From Oligoflexaceae bacterium (GTDB taxonomy: Bacteria > Bdellovibrionota_B > Oligoflexia > Oligoflexales > Oligoflexaceae): a stretch of 33,783 nucleotides of DNA. The notes under the pieces were generated by a model. That model did no database searches. It was not told the DNA's origin and was given only the letters and a program-made list of their open reading frames with translations. The translations under genes were made by a program, and so were the position numbers. Every line of letters begins with the position of its first letter. The first letter of the stretch is position 1. Location of the stretch: the NCBI GenBank assembly GCA_947454545.1, contig CANGNB010000005.1:1-33783 (forward strand), written 5' to 3'. Shown one piece after another: positions 1-8,729 of this stretch.

Positions 1-31
1 GTCCCCCGACGAATAAGAAGGATGGAGAGCA

Positions 32-2002
32 ATGACAAAATCTTCGCAACACGACAATGGCTTCGCTGGCTTTTTAAAGGATCGCTTGAAAAACTCACGG
101 GTCTTAACCGAGATTTTCGAGAAAAACAAACCTAATATTTCCACTCTCATGCGCGTCGCCAGCGGTCGCGAATTTCAGTACATCAATCGTCTGAAGGGCG
201 AAGTCAAATCGCTTCGTTCGGAAATCGAACAGCTCAAGGCAGCCATCAAACAGGTTCCTGTCGATGGCGACAAGCCCTACGAACCTTTGAATCGAGATTT
301 TAAGACTATCCCGAAACAACCTTGGGAACGCTTCTATGACGCCGAAGTGTTACGACACTATGCTCCCCCCACAGGGACTATAGTCGATAACTTTAGGGAA
401 ACGGTCGATAAATTTCCTGGTAAAGACTTCACTCTCTTTCAAGGCGCAACGATCGATTATCGAACCGCTGATCGCTACACAGATGCCATCGCAGCTGCCC
501 TGCAAGAACGAGGTGTTCGCAAGGGTGATCGCGTCGCCATCCAATTGCCCAACATACCCCAAGTAGTCTTGGCTTATTATGGAGTCATGAAAGCGGGCGG
601 CATCGTTGTCTTCGTCAGCCCACTCTACACTGAAGAAGAAATCCAGCACCAAATCAATGATGCTAAGCCTGTCGTCTATATCACTCTTGATATCATCTAT
701 GACAAGCGCATCCGCAAAATACGTTCGAAACTGCCCTCCGTTCGCAACGTGCTTTTGGCTGATATTAAGAGCTTTTTGCCTGCTCATCTGCGCCAGCTCT
801 ATCCTATTAAGGCCAAGAAAACCGGCATGCTGGCCGAAATTCGTAAAGACGACCCTGTCGAGTCTCTCGATCAGCTGATCGATCAGACGAATCCTGAAGA
901 TTATAAGCCCGTTACCGTTACCTTCGAGGACATCGCCGTACTTCAGTACACAGGCGGTACCACAGGTCGTTCAAAAGGCGCTATCCTCACCCACAGCAAT
1001 CTTGCAAACAACATCAGCCAGCTCCAAGCCCTGCAGTATTCCTGTCAGCCTGGTGAAGAATCTATCCTCACAGCTGTCCCCATCTTCCACGTTCTTGGTA
1101 TGACCGTCTGTATGAATTTTGGTGTTAAAATCGGTGCTTGTCTCATCATGATACCCAAGTTCGATATCGATCTGATCGTCAAAGCGATTACGCGCTATCA
1201 GCCGACCTTCTTCCCCGGTGTACCAACGATGTTTGTTGCTTTCAACAATTACCCTGGCATCACTGAACTCGATGTCAGTTCGATTAAGTCTTGCTTCAGC
1301 GGAAGCGCTCCCCTGCCTGAAGAAGTTATGCGCCGCTTCGAACAGCTCACAGGTTCAAAAATCGTCGAAGGCTATGGCCTTTCTGAAACCTCACCTGTCA
1401 CTCATGTGAACCCCCTCTATGGCAAGCGTAAGCTTAATTCCATTGGTATCCCCATCCCAGGCACAGAAGCCAAAGTCTGCGATATGGAAACAGGCAAAGA
1501 GTGTCCTCCCAACACTCCTGGCGAGCTCTTGATTCGTGGACCTCAGGTTATGCGTGGCTACTGGAACATGACGGAAGAAACCGATCGCGTTCTGAAAGAT
1601 GGCTGGCTCCGCACGGGCGATGTGGCTCAGATTGATGATGATGGTTACTTTGCGATTGTCGATCGCATCAAAGACATGATCATCGCCGGGGGCTTCAACA
1701 TTTATCCTCGTGAGATCGACGAAGTCCTCTTTACTCACCCATCTATAGCTGAAGCGGTATCCGTAGGTATCCCAGACGCCTATCGCGGCGAAACAGTGAA
1801 GGCCTTTATCGTCCTCAAAGAAGGCAAAAGCCTCAGCGACGAGGATGTGAAAAACTTCTGCCGTCAGCATCTCGCGGCCTTTAAGGTGCCGACTCAGGTC
1901 GAATTCCGACCTGAACTGCCCAAAAATATGGTCGGGAAAATTCTGCGGAAAGTTCTTCGTGATGAAGAGATTGCCAAAGCAAATATGAAAAAAGCGAGCT
2001 AA
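32..2002 (+). CDS. fadD: Long-chain fatty acid-CoA ligase (AMP-binding family)
   Basis: Acyl-adenylate-forming enzyme that activates a fatty acid with ATP and then transfers it to CoA, probably at the inner membrane face. The 656-residue protein shows the P-loop YTGGTTGRSKGA (about residue 309), the YGLSETSP motif, GWLRTGD, the hinge region DRIKDMIIAGGFNIYPREID and the C-terminal catalytic lysine region PKNMVGKILRK. It is longer than the usual 550-560 residues. The first ~85 residues form a polar extension with a predicted coiled coil (about 50-76, INRLKGEVKSLRSEIEQLK). The ATG follows GGATGGAG at good spacing. The gene is followed by a strong terminator, so it ends its transcript; anything upstream lies outside the window. 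The family call is firm. Chain-length preference, and a possible role as a synthetase for another acid, cannot be read from sequence. Confidence 0.9.
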   Translation: MTKSSQHDNGFAGFLKDRLKNSRVLTEIFEKNKPNISTLMRVASGREFQYINRLKGEVKSLRSEIEQLKAAIKQVPVDGDKPYEPLNRDFKTIPKQPWERFYDAEVLRHYAPPTGTIVDNFRETVDKFPGKDFTLFQGATIDYRTADRYTDAIAAALQERGVRKGDRVAIQLPNIPQVVLAYYGVMKAGGIVVFVSPLYTEEEIQHQINDAKPVVYITLDIIYDKRIRKIRSKLPSVRNVLLADIKSFLPAHLRQLYPIKAKKTGMLAEIRKDDPVESLDQLIDQTNPEDYKPVTVTFEDIAVLQYTGGTTGRSKGAILTHSNLANNISQLQALQYSCQPGEESILTAVPIFHVLGMTVCMNFGVKIGACLIMIPKFDIDLIVKAITRYQPTFFPGVPTMFVAFNNYPGITELDVSSIKSCFSGSAPLPEEVMRRFEQLTGSKIVEGYGLSETSPVTHVNPLYGKRKLNSIGIPIPGTEAKVCDMETGKECPPNTPGELLIRGPQVMRGYWNMTEETDRVLKDGWLRTGDVAQIDDDGYFAIVDRIKDMIIAGGFNIYPREIDEVLFTHPSIAEAVSVGIPDAYRGETVKAFIVLKEGKSLSDEDVKNFCRQHLAAFKVPTQVEFRPELPKNMVGKILRKVLRDEEIAKANMKKAS

Positions 2003-2025
2003 AACCTCGCAGGAAAGCCTCTTAC

Positions 2026-2065
2026 GAGAAAAGCCTTGAGTGAATCCACTCAAGGCTTTTTTCTC
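2026..2065 (+). terminator. Rho-independent terminator after fadD
   Basis: A 14-bp perfect stem (AAAAGCCTTGAGTG, loop AATC, then its exact complement) runs into a T-rich tract 24 bases after the fadD stop. The outer GAGA/TCTC bases can extend the stem. The A-run on the left arm means it could also work on the minus strand. Confidence 0.9.
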
Positions 2066-2351
2066 GTCTCAACGACTCGACTACTGTCCCTTACTGGCGA
2101 CAGTTCTCGTCAAAATCAGCTGCAATCCTCGCAAGATAAACCATAGAATAAGCGTCGAACGCTCATATTTTTCTGTACTCTGCTGAATTTTGTAAAGTGC
2201 TAGCTCCCTGTATCCAATCTCGATTTGTTCACCGCTCTCTTTCCCACCAAAACCTTGAGCTCAACCCCAGCGAGCGGTTTCCGAAAGGTTTCGTGGGAGG
2301 CATGATTCCCTCAAGATCTCACATGCCCCGATAGCTTAAGAACGAAAAAGT
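2066..2351. other. Intergenic region upstream of the secreted barrel-like protein
   Basis: No convincing gene lies between the fadD terminator and the next RBS. I see a 10-bp palindrome TTGAGCTCAA at 2255-2264 and two GGTTTC copies at 2276-2281 and 2287-2292. Their starts are 11 bp apart, which resembles a direct-repeat operator for an OmpR-type regulator. No promoter with two good hexamers was found. Both sites are suggestive only. Confidence 0.3.
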
Positions 2352-2366
2352 TTGGAAGGAGTCTCT

Positions 2367-3080
2367 ATGCTCTTCTCGCGATGGATCCCACTGCTTGGTC
2401 TTTGCTTACTGCTCAACTCACAGGCCTTCGGCCAAACCCGAAGCCAGGTCTATGGGGATGATCTCACACGCCAGGCTCAGACGCTTTATGTATCTGGCAC
2501 CACAGGCATGACAACCTTCGAGAGTGAAGCAGCTGGAAGCAAGGAAACCAAAGGCTCCAACAGCTATGAAATCGGCGGATGGTTTGGAGAAGCTCGTATC
2601 GTAGGTCTGAATGTGAGCTCTCATAGCGATCTGATTTCATTTTCCCTGAATCAGAGCAGCAGCAAACAAAATTTCACCGACGTGCGTATGGCAGGACGTC
2701 TCTGGTGGTTTACACCTTCGGTTGGTATCAGTGTCTCTGAAGTTGATGTCATCCAAGCAGGTACAAAAACTGTAGGCCTCTTTGGAACAGGCATCAATAC
2801 AGGATTAGGCGCAAATGTTTCGATTTACAAAGGACTGGTCGTGAGTGCGGATGCGATGCGCGTCCACAATAATCATGTCTATGACAAACTTTCCCAGTCG
2901 GCAGCCTTGGGAGATCGCAGCGAGGCGGATGCTCACATCGCCTTCGATATCACCGATCGCATCGTTGATCTGATCGTTGGCTACCGCACTCAGAACTATG
3001 AGATTCAGACGGAAAACGAAACTTACAATGAAAAGAATGCAGGAGCCTACGCCGGCGTTCGCTTCGGTGTGTACTTCTGA
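2367..3080 (+). CDS. Exported outer-membrane-barrel-like protein, unknown function
   Basis: I do not recognise a named family. The ORF track begins at a TTG at 2352, but GGAAGGAG sits just before the ATG at 2367, so 2367 is preferred (237 residues). The N-terminus is a clear Sec signal peptide (MLFSRWIPLLGLCLLLNSQAFG, cleavage probably after AFG). The mature part has alternating polar/hydrophobic strands and ends in VRFGVYF. A terminal aromatic residue in the last strand is typical of outer-membrane barrels inserted by the BAM machinery. It stands alone, between a terminator on its left and a shared terminator on its right. The length would suit a barrel of about eight to ten strands. The location call is inference from the signal peptide and the C-terminus. 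Confidence 0.65.
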   Translation: MLFSRWIPLLGLCLLLNSQAFGQTRSQVYGDDLTRQAQTLYVSGTTGMTTFESEAAGSKETKGSNSYEIGGWFGEARIVGLNVSSHSDLISFSLNQSSSKQNFTDVRMAGRLWWFTPSVGISVSEVDVIQAGTKTVGLFGTGINTGLGANVSIYKGLVVSADAMRVHNNHVYDKLSQSAALGDRSEADAHIAFDITDRIVDLIVGYRTQNYEIQTENETYNEKNAGAYAGVRFGVYF

Positions 3081-3093
3081 TTCTCCCCTATAG

Positions 3094-3126
3094 AAAGCCC
3101 GCCAGCTCCATGAGCTCCGGGCTTTT
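3094..3126. terminator. Bidirectional terminator between the barrel-like gene and miaA
   Basis: The inverted repeat AAAGCCCGCCAGCTC / GAGCTCCGGGCTTT, with loop CAT and one internal mismatch pair, runs into TTTTT on the plus strand and has AAAG at the other end. It sits between two convergent genes and touches the miaA stop codon, so it can end transcripts from both sides. Confidence 0.8.
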
Positions 3127-4028
3127 TAGCCAAACACCCTGCGAATCTCTTCCAACCAAGACAGCCAATCACAACCCTCATGCCACACCACATTTTCTTC
3201 GACACTGCGAAACCAAGTCTCCTGTCGCTTGGCGTACTGACGTGTAGCAATGATAATCGCTTCCGCCAATTGCTCGCGCGCCAGATCCCCCTGAAGAAAG
3301 GCGCAGACCTCACGATAGCCAATGCTTTGCATAGGCTTGGCTGAAGGCGAAACACCAGCCTTCAACAGGTCTTCTACCTCTTCGATAAATCCCGACTGGA
3401 GCATCTGCTCCGTTCTCTTTGCGATCCGTTCGTGCAAGAGCGACCTTTCGCATTGCACACGGATCACAAAGGCTTCATGGCGCCTGCCCGCAGCAGGGGG
3501 CAGCTCATGGATAGGATGTCCCAAGAGAGTGCTGATTTCTAGAGCGCGCTGCAAACGAAAGCGATCATTCGGATGGATGGCGCGCGCTCGTTCTGGATCT
3601 TTGGCTTCAAGTCGCGTCCGCAGATCTTCGATGCTGAGCTGGGACAGCTCAGCACGCAAGGGCTCGCTCTTGGGGAGATCGTGCCACTTTTCTTGCCAGA
3701 GAGCTCTGAGATAAAGGCCCGTCCCCCCCACCAAAAGGGGGCGTTTACCGCGCGCAAGAACTTCCTGCACAACGCTTTCCGCACGCACAGCAAATTCGCG
3801 TGCATCAAACTCTTGATGAGGCTCCAGAAGATCCCAGAGGTGATGAGGAACCAGTGCCTGCTCTGCAGCATCCGGCTTTGCCGAACCAATATCAAAGCCG
3901 CGATAAAATTGGACGGAATCGCAGTTTATCAACTCACCCGCCAGGGCTTGAGCAAGCCTTATCGCGAGCGCCGACTTACCGCTTGCCGTAGGACCGATGA
4001 CCGCAATGTAGCGAGGCTTTTGCTGCAT
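3126..4028 (-). CDS. miaA: tRNA dimethylallyltransferase
   Basis: Transfers a dimethylallyl group to the N6 of A37 in tRNAs that read codons beginning with U, which supports accurate decoding. The 300-residue protein has the P-loop GPTASGKS (residues 12-19), the segment NCDSVQFYRGFDIGSAKP in place of the usual DSxQxYxxxxIGTAKP, the HHLWD stretch, and the GGTGLYLRAL motif typical of MiaA. The start ATG lies 3 bp after the mutL stop, so the two genes form a mutL-miaA operon on the minus strand. This pairing is common in many bacteria. In related enzymes the second base of the DSR motif is usually followed by Q; here V precedes Q (DSVQ), a minor variation. Length and motif order match a complete gene. 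Confidence 0.95.
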   Translation of the reverse strand: MQQKPRYIAVIGPTASGKSALAIRLAQALAGELINCDSVQFYRGFDIGSAKPDAAEQALVPHHLWDLLEPHQEFDAREFAVRAESVVQEVLARGKRPLLVGGTGLYLRALWQEKWHDLPKSEPLRAELSQLSIEDLRTRLEAKDPERARAIHPNDRFRLQRALEISTLLGHPIHELPPAAGRRHEAFVIRVQCERSLLHERIAKRTEQMLQSGFIEEVEDLLKAGVSPSAKPMQSIGYREVCAFLQGDLAREQLAEAIIIATRQYAKRQETWFRSVEENVVWHEGCDWLSWLEEIRRVFG

Positions 4029-4031
4029 GAC

Positions 4032-6110
4032 TTATCCTAGGCGATCAAACCAGGCGGCCACCTGCGACAGTTTCCACCAGCGAAAAACCCGCCGTCCGTG
4101 AGGACAGTTATGATAAAAATCGACCGTTTGAGCCTCTCGCAACAGACTGCGCAATTCCGGTTCGGGCAAGTCTTCACCGGCGCGCACAGCGGCATGACAG
4201 GCAATAGTTGCCAGATGATCGTGCAAGAGTTCGCCGCTCTGCTGCACTCCGGACAGCAGAGCTTGCATCACGGTACCGAGGTCTTTGTTCACCAAGAGGC
4301 TAGGAACAGCTTCAACTTCGACTTCCGTTTCATTGAGCACACGATAGCGGAGACCGAGACCAGCAAAGTGCTCTTGCTTTTGCGCGAGCTCGACAACCTC
4401 ACTCGGTCGAAACACGAGCGCTTCAGGCATCAAGAGCGGCTGCGAGCTTTTCAAGAGCGCCGGATTTGCGAGCAAGCGCTCATAGAGCACACGCTCGTGA
4501 AAAGCATGCTGATCGACTGCGAGCAGTTGATCGTTGTATTCGAAAAAGAGAAAACAGCGGGCAAAGGCCCCGACAAAATTCAACTCTTCCCAGGGAATAG
4601 TCTCACCAGAGGGCCCTTGCGCTGACTGAGGCCCCTTCGATGCAACGGGAGTAGGTTCAGGGCCGGCTGTGCTGAGCAAAGCTTCGAAGAGCTGACTCGC
4701 AGGCTTTGATGGAACGGCGACCTGCGGAATCGCCTCGCGACGATCGAAGCTCATGCGGGTTTCGCGAATTTCGCGAGGGGGTGGAGCTTCTGCGGAAGCC
4801 CTTGACGTGCTGACGGACCGCGCGGGAGCTGCTTCAACGGCAGTGGGGGCACGCGGCGCAGAACTTTCCCTATCTACGGTTCGTGCCGCGGCAGGAAACG
4901 AATCTAAGGCCTGCGTGGGTGTCGTATGCTCGCGCCCTAAGAGGAGATCAAAATCTTGAGGCAAGGTCGTCCGCGAAACCTCTCGTACACGTGCCTCTGC
5001 GACAGGCTCGTTCGAAGCAGGACGAGGAGCTTGGGCCTCTTGCGCAGGGATCGATTCCTCTGGCTCAGAGACAGAGACGGGGGCTTCTGTCCATGCCCCT
5101 TGTCGCAAGGCTTCCCGTATTGCTGTCGCGAGCGCGTTTTGCACTTCACTGCCGTATTGGAAACGCAGCTCTGCTTTCGCAGGGTGCACATTCACATCAA
5201 CAAGGGCGGCATCGATATCAAGATGCACAAAAGCGATCGGAAATTTCCCCTTCAAAAGATGCGAATGATAGCCTCGCAAGATGCCGTAGCGCAGGGTCTT
5301 ATCGCGCACCCAACGCTGATTGACAAAGGTGAAGAGGTAACGAGCACTCGTTTTATCCTGGCCAGGAGCAGAGAGCAAACCCTCGATACGAGCAAAGCGA
5401 TCGACCTTTGCCACGTAGAGCAGAGACCCCACAAACTCATCACCAAAGAGCGCTTCAGCCCTGCGGCGCAAAGCAGCTTCCCCACGCCAGCCAGTATCCT
5501 TAAGGGGCAAGGCTTGCACCGAAAAAATTTCTCGATCGTTATGGACCAGCGAAAAACCGATATGAGGCATAGAAAGAGCAAGGGCCTGCATATACTCGTG
5601 ACAGGCTGCAAATTCGGCCGCAGCTGTCTTTAAAAAGTTTTTACGAGCCGGCACGTTATAGAAGAGATCAGCAACTGTAATGCTGGTTCCATAAGCTCCC
5701 GACCAGGGCACAGACTTCACCTGTCCTTCTTCTAAAGTGACCCGGACTCCGCTCGCGCTCTCACGTGCCTGCGACTGCAGAGTAAAGCGCGATACGCTTG
5801 AAATCGAAGCAAGGGCTTCCCCGCGAAACCCCATCGTACTCACAGCAAAAAGATCGTCAGCACGAGCCAGTTTCGAAGTTGTATGCCTGCGCAGAGCCAA
5901 AACAGCGTCCTCTGGCTCCATGCCAAAACCATCGTCCGAAACCTGAATCAAACTGCGTCCGCCTTCTTTAAGGATGACCCGCACATGATTCGATCCTGCA
6001 TCGATGGCATTTTCTACCAATTCTTTCACGACGCTAGCCGGCCGCTCGACAACTTCTCCAGCTGCGATCTTGTTAATGAGCTCGTCATCGAGTATATGGA
6101 CTCTCGCCAC
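4032..6110 (-). CDS. mutL: DNA mismatch repair protein MutL, endonuclease type
   Basis: Couples mismatch recognition by MutS to strand incision. The track ORF begins at 6257, but the family's N-terminus (VHILDDELINKIAAGEVVERP) begins at a GTG at 6110 preceded by AAGGTAAGG, so the protein is 692 residues. The GHKL ATPase motifs are present: KELVENAIDAG (about 29-39), DDGFGM, TMGFRGEALASI and GTSITVADLFYNVPARKNF. A Pro/Ala-rich linker (about 370-480) follows. The C-terminal half carries the metal-dependent nuclease motif DQHAFHERVLYE (about 526-537, matching DQHA-x2-E-x4-E), plus ACHAAVRAGE and CPHGR. This is the nicking MutL found in bacteria that lack MutH. It lies upstream of miaA in the same operon and diverges from engB. 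Confidence 0.96.
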   Translation of the reverse strand: MARVHILDDELINKIAAGEVVERPASVVKELVENAIDAGSNHVRVILKEGGRSLIQVSDDGFGMEPEDAVLALRRHTTSKLARADDLFAVSTMGFRGEALASISSVSRFTLQSQARESASGVRVTLEEGQVKSVPWSGAYGTSITVADLFYNVPARKNFLKTAAAEFAACHEYMQALALSMPHIGFSLVHNDREIFSVQALPLKDTGWRGEAALRRRAEALFGDEFVGSLLYVAKVDRFARIEGLLSAPGQDKTSARYLFTFVNQRWVRDKTLRYGILRGYHSHLLKGKFPIAFVHLDIDAALVDVNVHPAKAELRFQYGSEVQNALATAIREALRQGAWTEAPVSVSEPEESIPAQEAQAPRPASNEPVAEARVREVSRTTLPQDFDLLLGREHTTPTQALDSFPAAARTVDRESSAPRAPTAVEAAPARSVSTSRASAEAPPPREIRETRMSFDRREAIPQVAVPSKPASQLFEALLSTAGPEPTPVASKGPQSAQGPSGETIPWEELNFVGAFARCFLFFEYNDQLLAVDQHAFHERVLYERLLANPALLKSSQPLLMPEALVFRPSEVVELAQKQEHFAGLGLRYRVLNETEVEVEAVPSLLVNKDLGTVMQALLSGVQQSGELLHDHLATIACHAAVRAGEDLPEPELRSLLREAQTVDFYHNCPHGRRVFRWWKLSQVAAWFDRLG

Positions 6111-6144
6111 TGCCTTACCTTTTTGACTTGAGGGTTCGCTTCGT

Positions 6145-6729
6145 ATGGATTGCAGATATATCACCAGCGCCCTAAAACCGGAACAGCTTCCTGACTTCGA
6201 GCTTCCTGAACTCGCTTTTATCGGCCGTTCCAACACAGGTAAGTCGACCCTTATCAACGCTTTGCTCGGTCACAGCAAACTTGCACGCCACGGGCGGACG
6301 CCTGGGCAGACGCAAATGATCAATTTTTTTCAGGTCGCTCACCAGCTGATACTCGCCGACTTACCCGGTTATGGCTTCAGTGCTATTCGCCGCGACGTAG
6401 CGGAACAGTGGCAGCCTCTTGTTGAGGCCTACGTCCGGCGTCCCAATATTCGCGATTTTTTGTTTTTGGTCGATTGTCGCAGAGAGCTGAATGACGAGGA
6501 TTGGGAACTGGCCTTCATCCTAGGCAGAAACGTGCCGCTTTACGTGGTGCTCACCAAAAGCGACAAGGTCGCCAAGCATGAACTGCACAGCCGTATCCAG
6601 AGGCTCCAGAAGGAAATCGAAGCGAAGGGTATCGCCGTGAAAAAGATCGTGGCCGTGTCGAGCATGAAGAGACAGGGCCTCGACCAGGTGCGGGAAGACC
6701 TGTTTGGGACCATCATCCCCCCGCGCTAA
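6145..6729 (+). CDS. engB: Ribosome-biogenesis GTPase EngB/YsxC/YihA
   Basis: Small TRAFAC-class GTPase needed for late assembly of the 50S ribosomal subunit. The 194-residue protein has G1 GRSNTGKS (27-34), the switch I region with TPGQTQMINFF, G3 DLPGYG, G4 TKSDK and G5-like VSSMK. The length is normal for the family. The ATG at 6145 is preceded by GAGGG about ten bases upstream, and the conserved SALKPEQLPDFELPELAFIGRSN segment begins right after it. Only 34 bp separate it from the divergent mutL start, so at least one promoter must overlap coding sequence of the other gene. Thr in G1 (GRSNTGKS instead of the more usual V or A) is a mild variation. Confidence in the identity is high. Confidence 0.95.
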   Translation: MDCRYITSALKPEQLPDFELPELAFIGRSNTGKSTLINALLGHSKLARHGRTPGQTQMINFFQVAHQLILADLPGYGFSAIRRDVAEQWQPLVEAYVRRPNIRDFLFLVDCRRELNDEDWELAFILGRNVPLYVVLTKSDKVAKHELHSRIQRLQKEIEAKGIAVKKIVAVSSMKRQGLDQVREDLFGTIIPPR

Positions 6730-6748
6730 GTATCGCAAGAGCCTGAAA

Positions 6749-7000
6749 TCAGTCGAGCTGAGCCTGCTTTTTCATAACCTTCTGACAAACGTAGTAGAGC
6801 TCGGCCTTCTCCTCGAGATGATTCATCAGGGTGCCCAGCCTATGGGATAAAACCCCAACCAATTCACGAGGATCGATATCTTTGTCGCTCAGGTGTCGAA
6901 GCAAGACTTGGTCGATTTCATCCGCCATTTTCACCAGCTTTTGGGTCACCAGTTCTTCCCGCTTTACTTCTCGCGATTTGAACTCAATCACCTTTCCCAT
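6749..7000 (-). CDS. Small helical hypothetical protein
   Basis: An 83-residue, highly charged protein with no cysteine pairs beyond one Cys, no signal peptide and no membrane segment. It is predicted to be mostly helical, with a heptad-like stretch in the second half (LGTLMNHLEEKAELYYVCQKVMKKQ). The start is supported by an excellent ribosome binding site, AGGAGGGCTT, directly before the ATG at 7000. It is convergent with engB and ends about 20 bp from it. I do not recognise the family. Its size and composition would fit a small regulatory or scaffold protein, but nothing in the sequence shows the partner. The strong RBS argues that the gene is real. Confidence 0.7.
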   Translation of the reverse strand: MGKVIEFKSREVKREELVTQKLVKMADEIDQVLLRHLSDKDIDPRELVGVLSHRLGTLMNHLEEKAELYYVCQKVMKKQAQLD

Positions 7001-7170
7001 AAGCCCTCCTATGCGGCCTCAAAAATCCAATTACTTCAGAACGTTACAGAACTATCGTCAAGTTTTTGGACAGCTGAGAGCCGAGTCGTGATGCTTGCTT
7101 TACCCTCGAAAGCTTTATCGGCACTCGCTCGGCACTTACCTGAATTGTACCAAATATTTGCTTTAAGGTT

Positions 7171-7185
7171 CACCGTTTATTGGTG
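7171..7185. promoter_or_regulatory. Inverted repeat upstream of lpd, possible operator
   Basis: CACC-N7-GGTG lies about 75 bp before the lpd start, inside the 260-bp gap between two divergent genes. It could be an operator. I see no convincing pair of promoter hexamers around it, so this is a weak call. Confidence 0.25.
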
Positions 7186-7260
7186 TAAGTTTCAGGCTCA
7201 TCCGCAGGAACGACCAAGGATGGGACGACGAAAGCTCTTGGTGTGCAAGGAGATGGATCT

Positions 7261-8649
7261 ATGTCAAATTTCGATCTAGTGGTGATTGGTTCTGGCCCTG
7301 GGGGCGAAGTGGGTGCCATCAAAGCAGCTCAACTTGGCCTCAAAGTCGCACTTGTGGAAAAAGCCGAACATCTTGGCGGCACCTGTCTCAACTGGGGCTG
7401 CATCCCAACCAAAGCTCTTTTGCACGCCGCTAAAACCTGGGAAAAACTCCAGCATGTGGAAGAACTGGGCTTTAGCATCGGTAAGCCTTCTTACGACTGG
7501 AAGCGCATCCTCGAGCGCAAAGAAAAGATCGTCGACCAGCAGCGCAAAGGTCTGCGCTTTTTGATGAAGAAAAATAATATTACTGTCTTCGAAGGCCACG
7601 GTCGCCTTGAGAGCAAGACTCAGGTGAGCATCACTGACAAGGCTGGCAAGGTCACCAAAATCGACAGCAAATACATTCTGCTCGCGACGGGTTCGCGTGT
7701 ACGCGAGCTGCCTTTTGCCCGTTCGAATGGCAAAAATATTCTCAACTCGGATCATGTCCTCTCGATCGATCACATTCCAGAGTCCCTCGCTGTGATTGGC
7801 GGCGGTGTTGTGGGAACCGAATTCGCCTCTCTCTTCGGTCGCATGGGCAGCCAAGTGACTATCATCGAACTCGGACCTCAGATTCTGCCGACTGAAGATT
7901 CCGAATGCGTCAAGGAACTCGAGAAGACCCTCAAAAAGCAGAACATCACCATCGAGACAGGAAGCAAGCTCACTGGCCTTGCTGACGATGGCAAGACGGT
8001 CAAGGTTTCTGTCGAAGGCAAAGCTGATCGTAGCTTCGCCAAAGTTCTGCTCTCCATCGGGCGCGAAGCGGTCACCGATGATATCGGCCTCGCCAAAGTT
8101 GGCCTGAGCACCGAACGGGGTGGCTTCCTCAAAGTCGATGCGGACTATCGCACAAGCGTTCCCAATATCTTTGCGATCGGCGATATCATACCGACGCCAG
8201 CATTGGCCCATACAGCCTCGGCGGAAGCCTATCACGCAGCCGAGGTGATCGCGGGCCATAAAGCCCCTGCGATCAACTACAGCGCCAATCCAAGCGCCAT
8301 CTACTGCTATCCTGAAATCGCCAGTATCGGTATCAGCGAAGACAAAGCCAAGGCTGATAAGCTGGATTATAAAGTAGCTAAATTTCCCTTCGCACCGATG
8401 GCTAAAGCGAAGATTGAAGACGCTACTCTAGGCTTTGTGAAGATCGTCTTCGAACCGAAATACAAAGAAATTTTAGGTGTTCACATCGTCGGAGCAACGG
8501 CGACGGAGATGATCGCCGAATTTGCTTTAGGCAAAGTTCTAGAGACCACTGTCGATGAGATCGGACACACCATCCATCCCCACCCCACCATTTCTGAGAC
8601 TGTCATGGAGGCGGCACACGTGGCGAGCGGTGGTGCTATTCACATGTAA
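7261..8649 (+). CDS. lpd: Dihydrolipoyl dehydrogenase (E3)
   Basis: FAD flavoprotein that reoxidises the dihydrolipoyl arm of 2-oxoacid dehydrogenase complexes (and possibly the glycine cleavage system) and passes electrons to NAD+. The track start at 7243 is replaced by the ATG at 7261, which follows AAGGAGATGG and gives the family N-terminus MSNFDLVVIGSGPGG (462 residues). Visible features are the FAD-binding GSGPGG, the redox disulfide GGTCLNWGCIPTK (C42 and C47), the NAD-binding segment VIGGGVVGTEFASLFGRMG, AIGDI, and the C-terminal active-site HPHPTISE (H441, E446). The E2 gene follows about 80 bp downstream in the same direction, so the two are probably co-transcribed. No E1 gene is in the window. 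Confidence 0.96.
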   Translation: MSNFDLVVIGSGPGGEVGAIKAAQLGLKVALVEKAEHLGGTCLNWGCIPTKALLHAAKTWEKLQHVEELGFSIGKPSYDWKRILERKEKIVDQQRKGLRFLMKKNNITVFEGHGRLESKTQVSITDKAGKVTKIDSKYILLATGSRVRELPFARSNGKNILNSDHVLSIDHIPESLAVIGGGVVGTEFASLFGRMGSQVTIIELGPQILPTEDSECVKELEKTLKKQNITIETGSKLTGLADDGKTVKVSVEGKADRSFAKVLLSIGREAVTDDIGLAKVGLSTERGGFLKVDADYRTSVPNIFAIGDIIPTPALAHTASAEAYHAAEVIAGHKAPAINYSANPSAIYCYPEIASIGISEDKAKADKLDYKVAKFPFAPMAKAKIEDATLGFVKIVFEPKYKEILGVHIVGATATEMIAEFALGKVLETTVDEIGHTIHPHPTISETVMEAAHVASGGAIHM

Positions 8650-8671
8650 GAGACAGGGCTTTTGCGGAAAA

Positions 8672-8696
8672 GCCTATCCGAAGTTTTCAGATAGGC
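8672..8696. other. Stem-loop between lpd and the E2 gene
   Basis: GCCTATC-N11-GATAGGC is a 7-bp perfect inverted repeat in the short lpd-E2 gap. It lacks a T-run, so it is unlikely to be a full terminator. It could be a processing or mRNA-stability element that sets the E3/E2 ratio. Confidence 0.35.
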
Positions 8697-8729
8697 GCGT
8701 GGGTTCAGTTCACTGAGGGGCAACAGTTC

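Noticed and set aside
1391-2053. A 220-codon ORF on the minus strand
   Set aside because: Antisense to fadD and starting within the terminator; no support.
6111-6257. N-terminal extension of the mutL ORF in the track
   Set aside because: It runs through the engB coding region on the other strand; family alignment and the RBS place the start at GTG 6110.
7276-8259. A 327-codon ORF on the minus strand
   Set aside because: It lies entirely opposite lpd, whose motifs are complete. It has no family character and is a shadow of codon bias.
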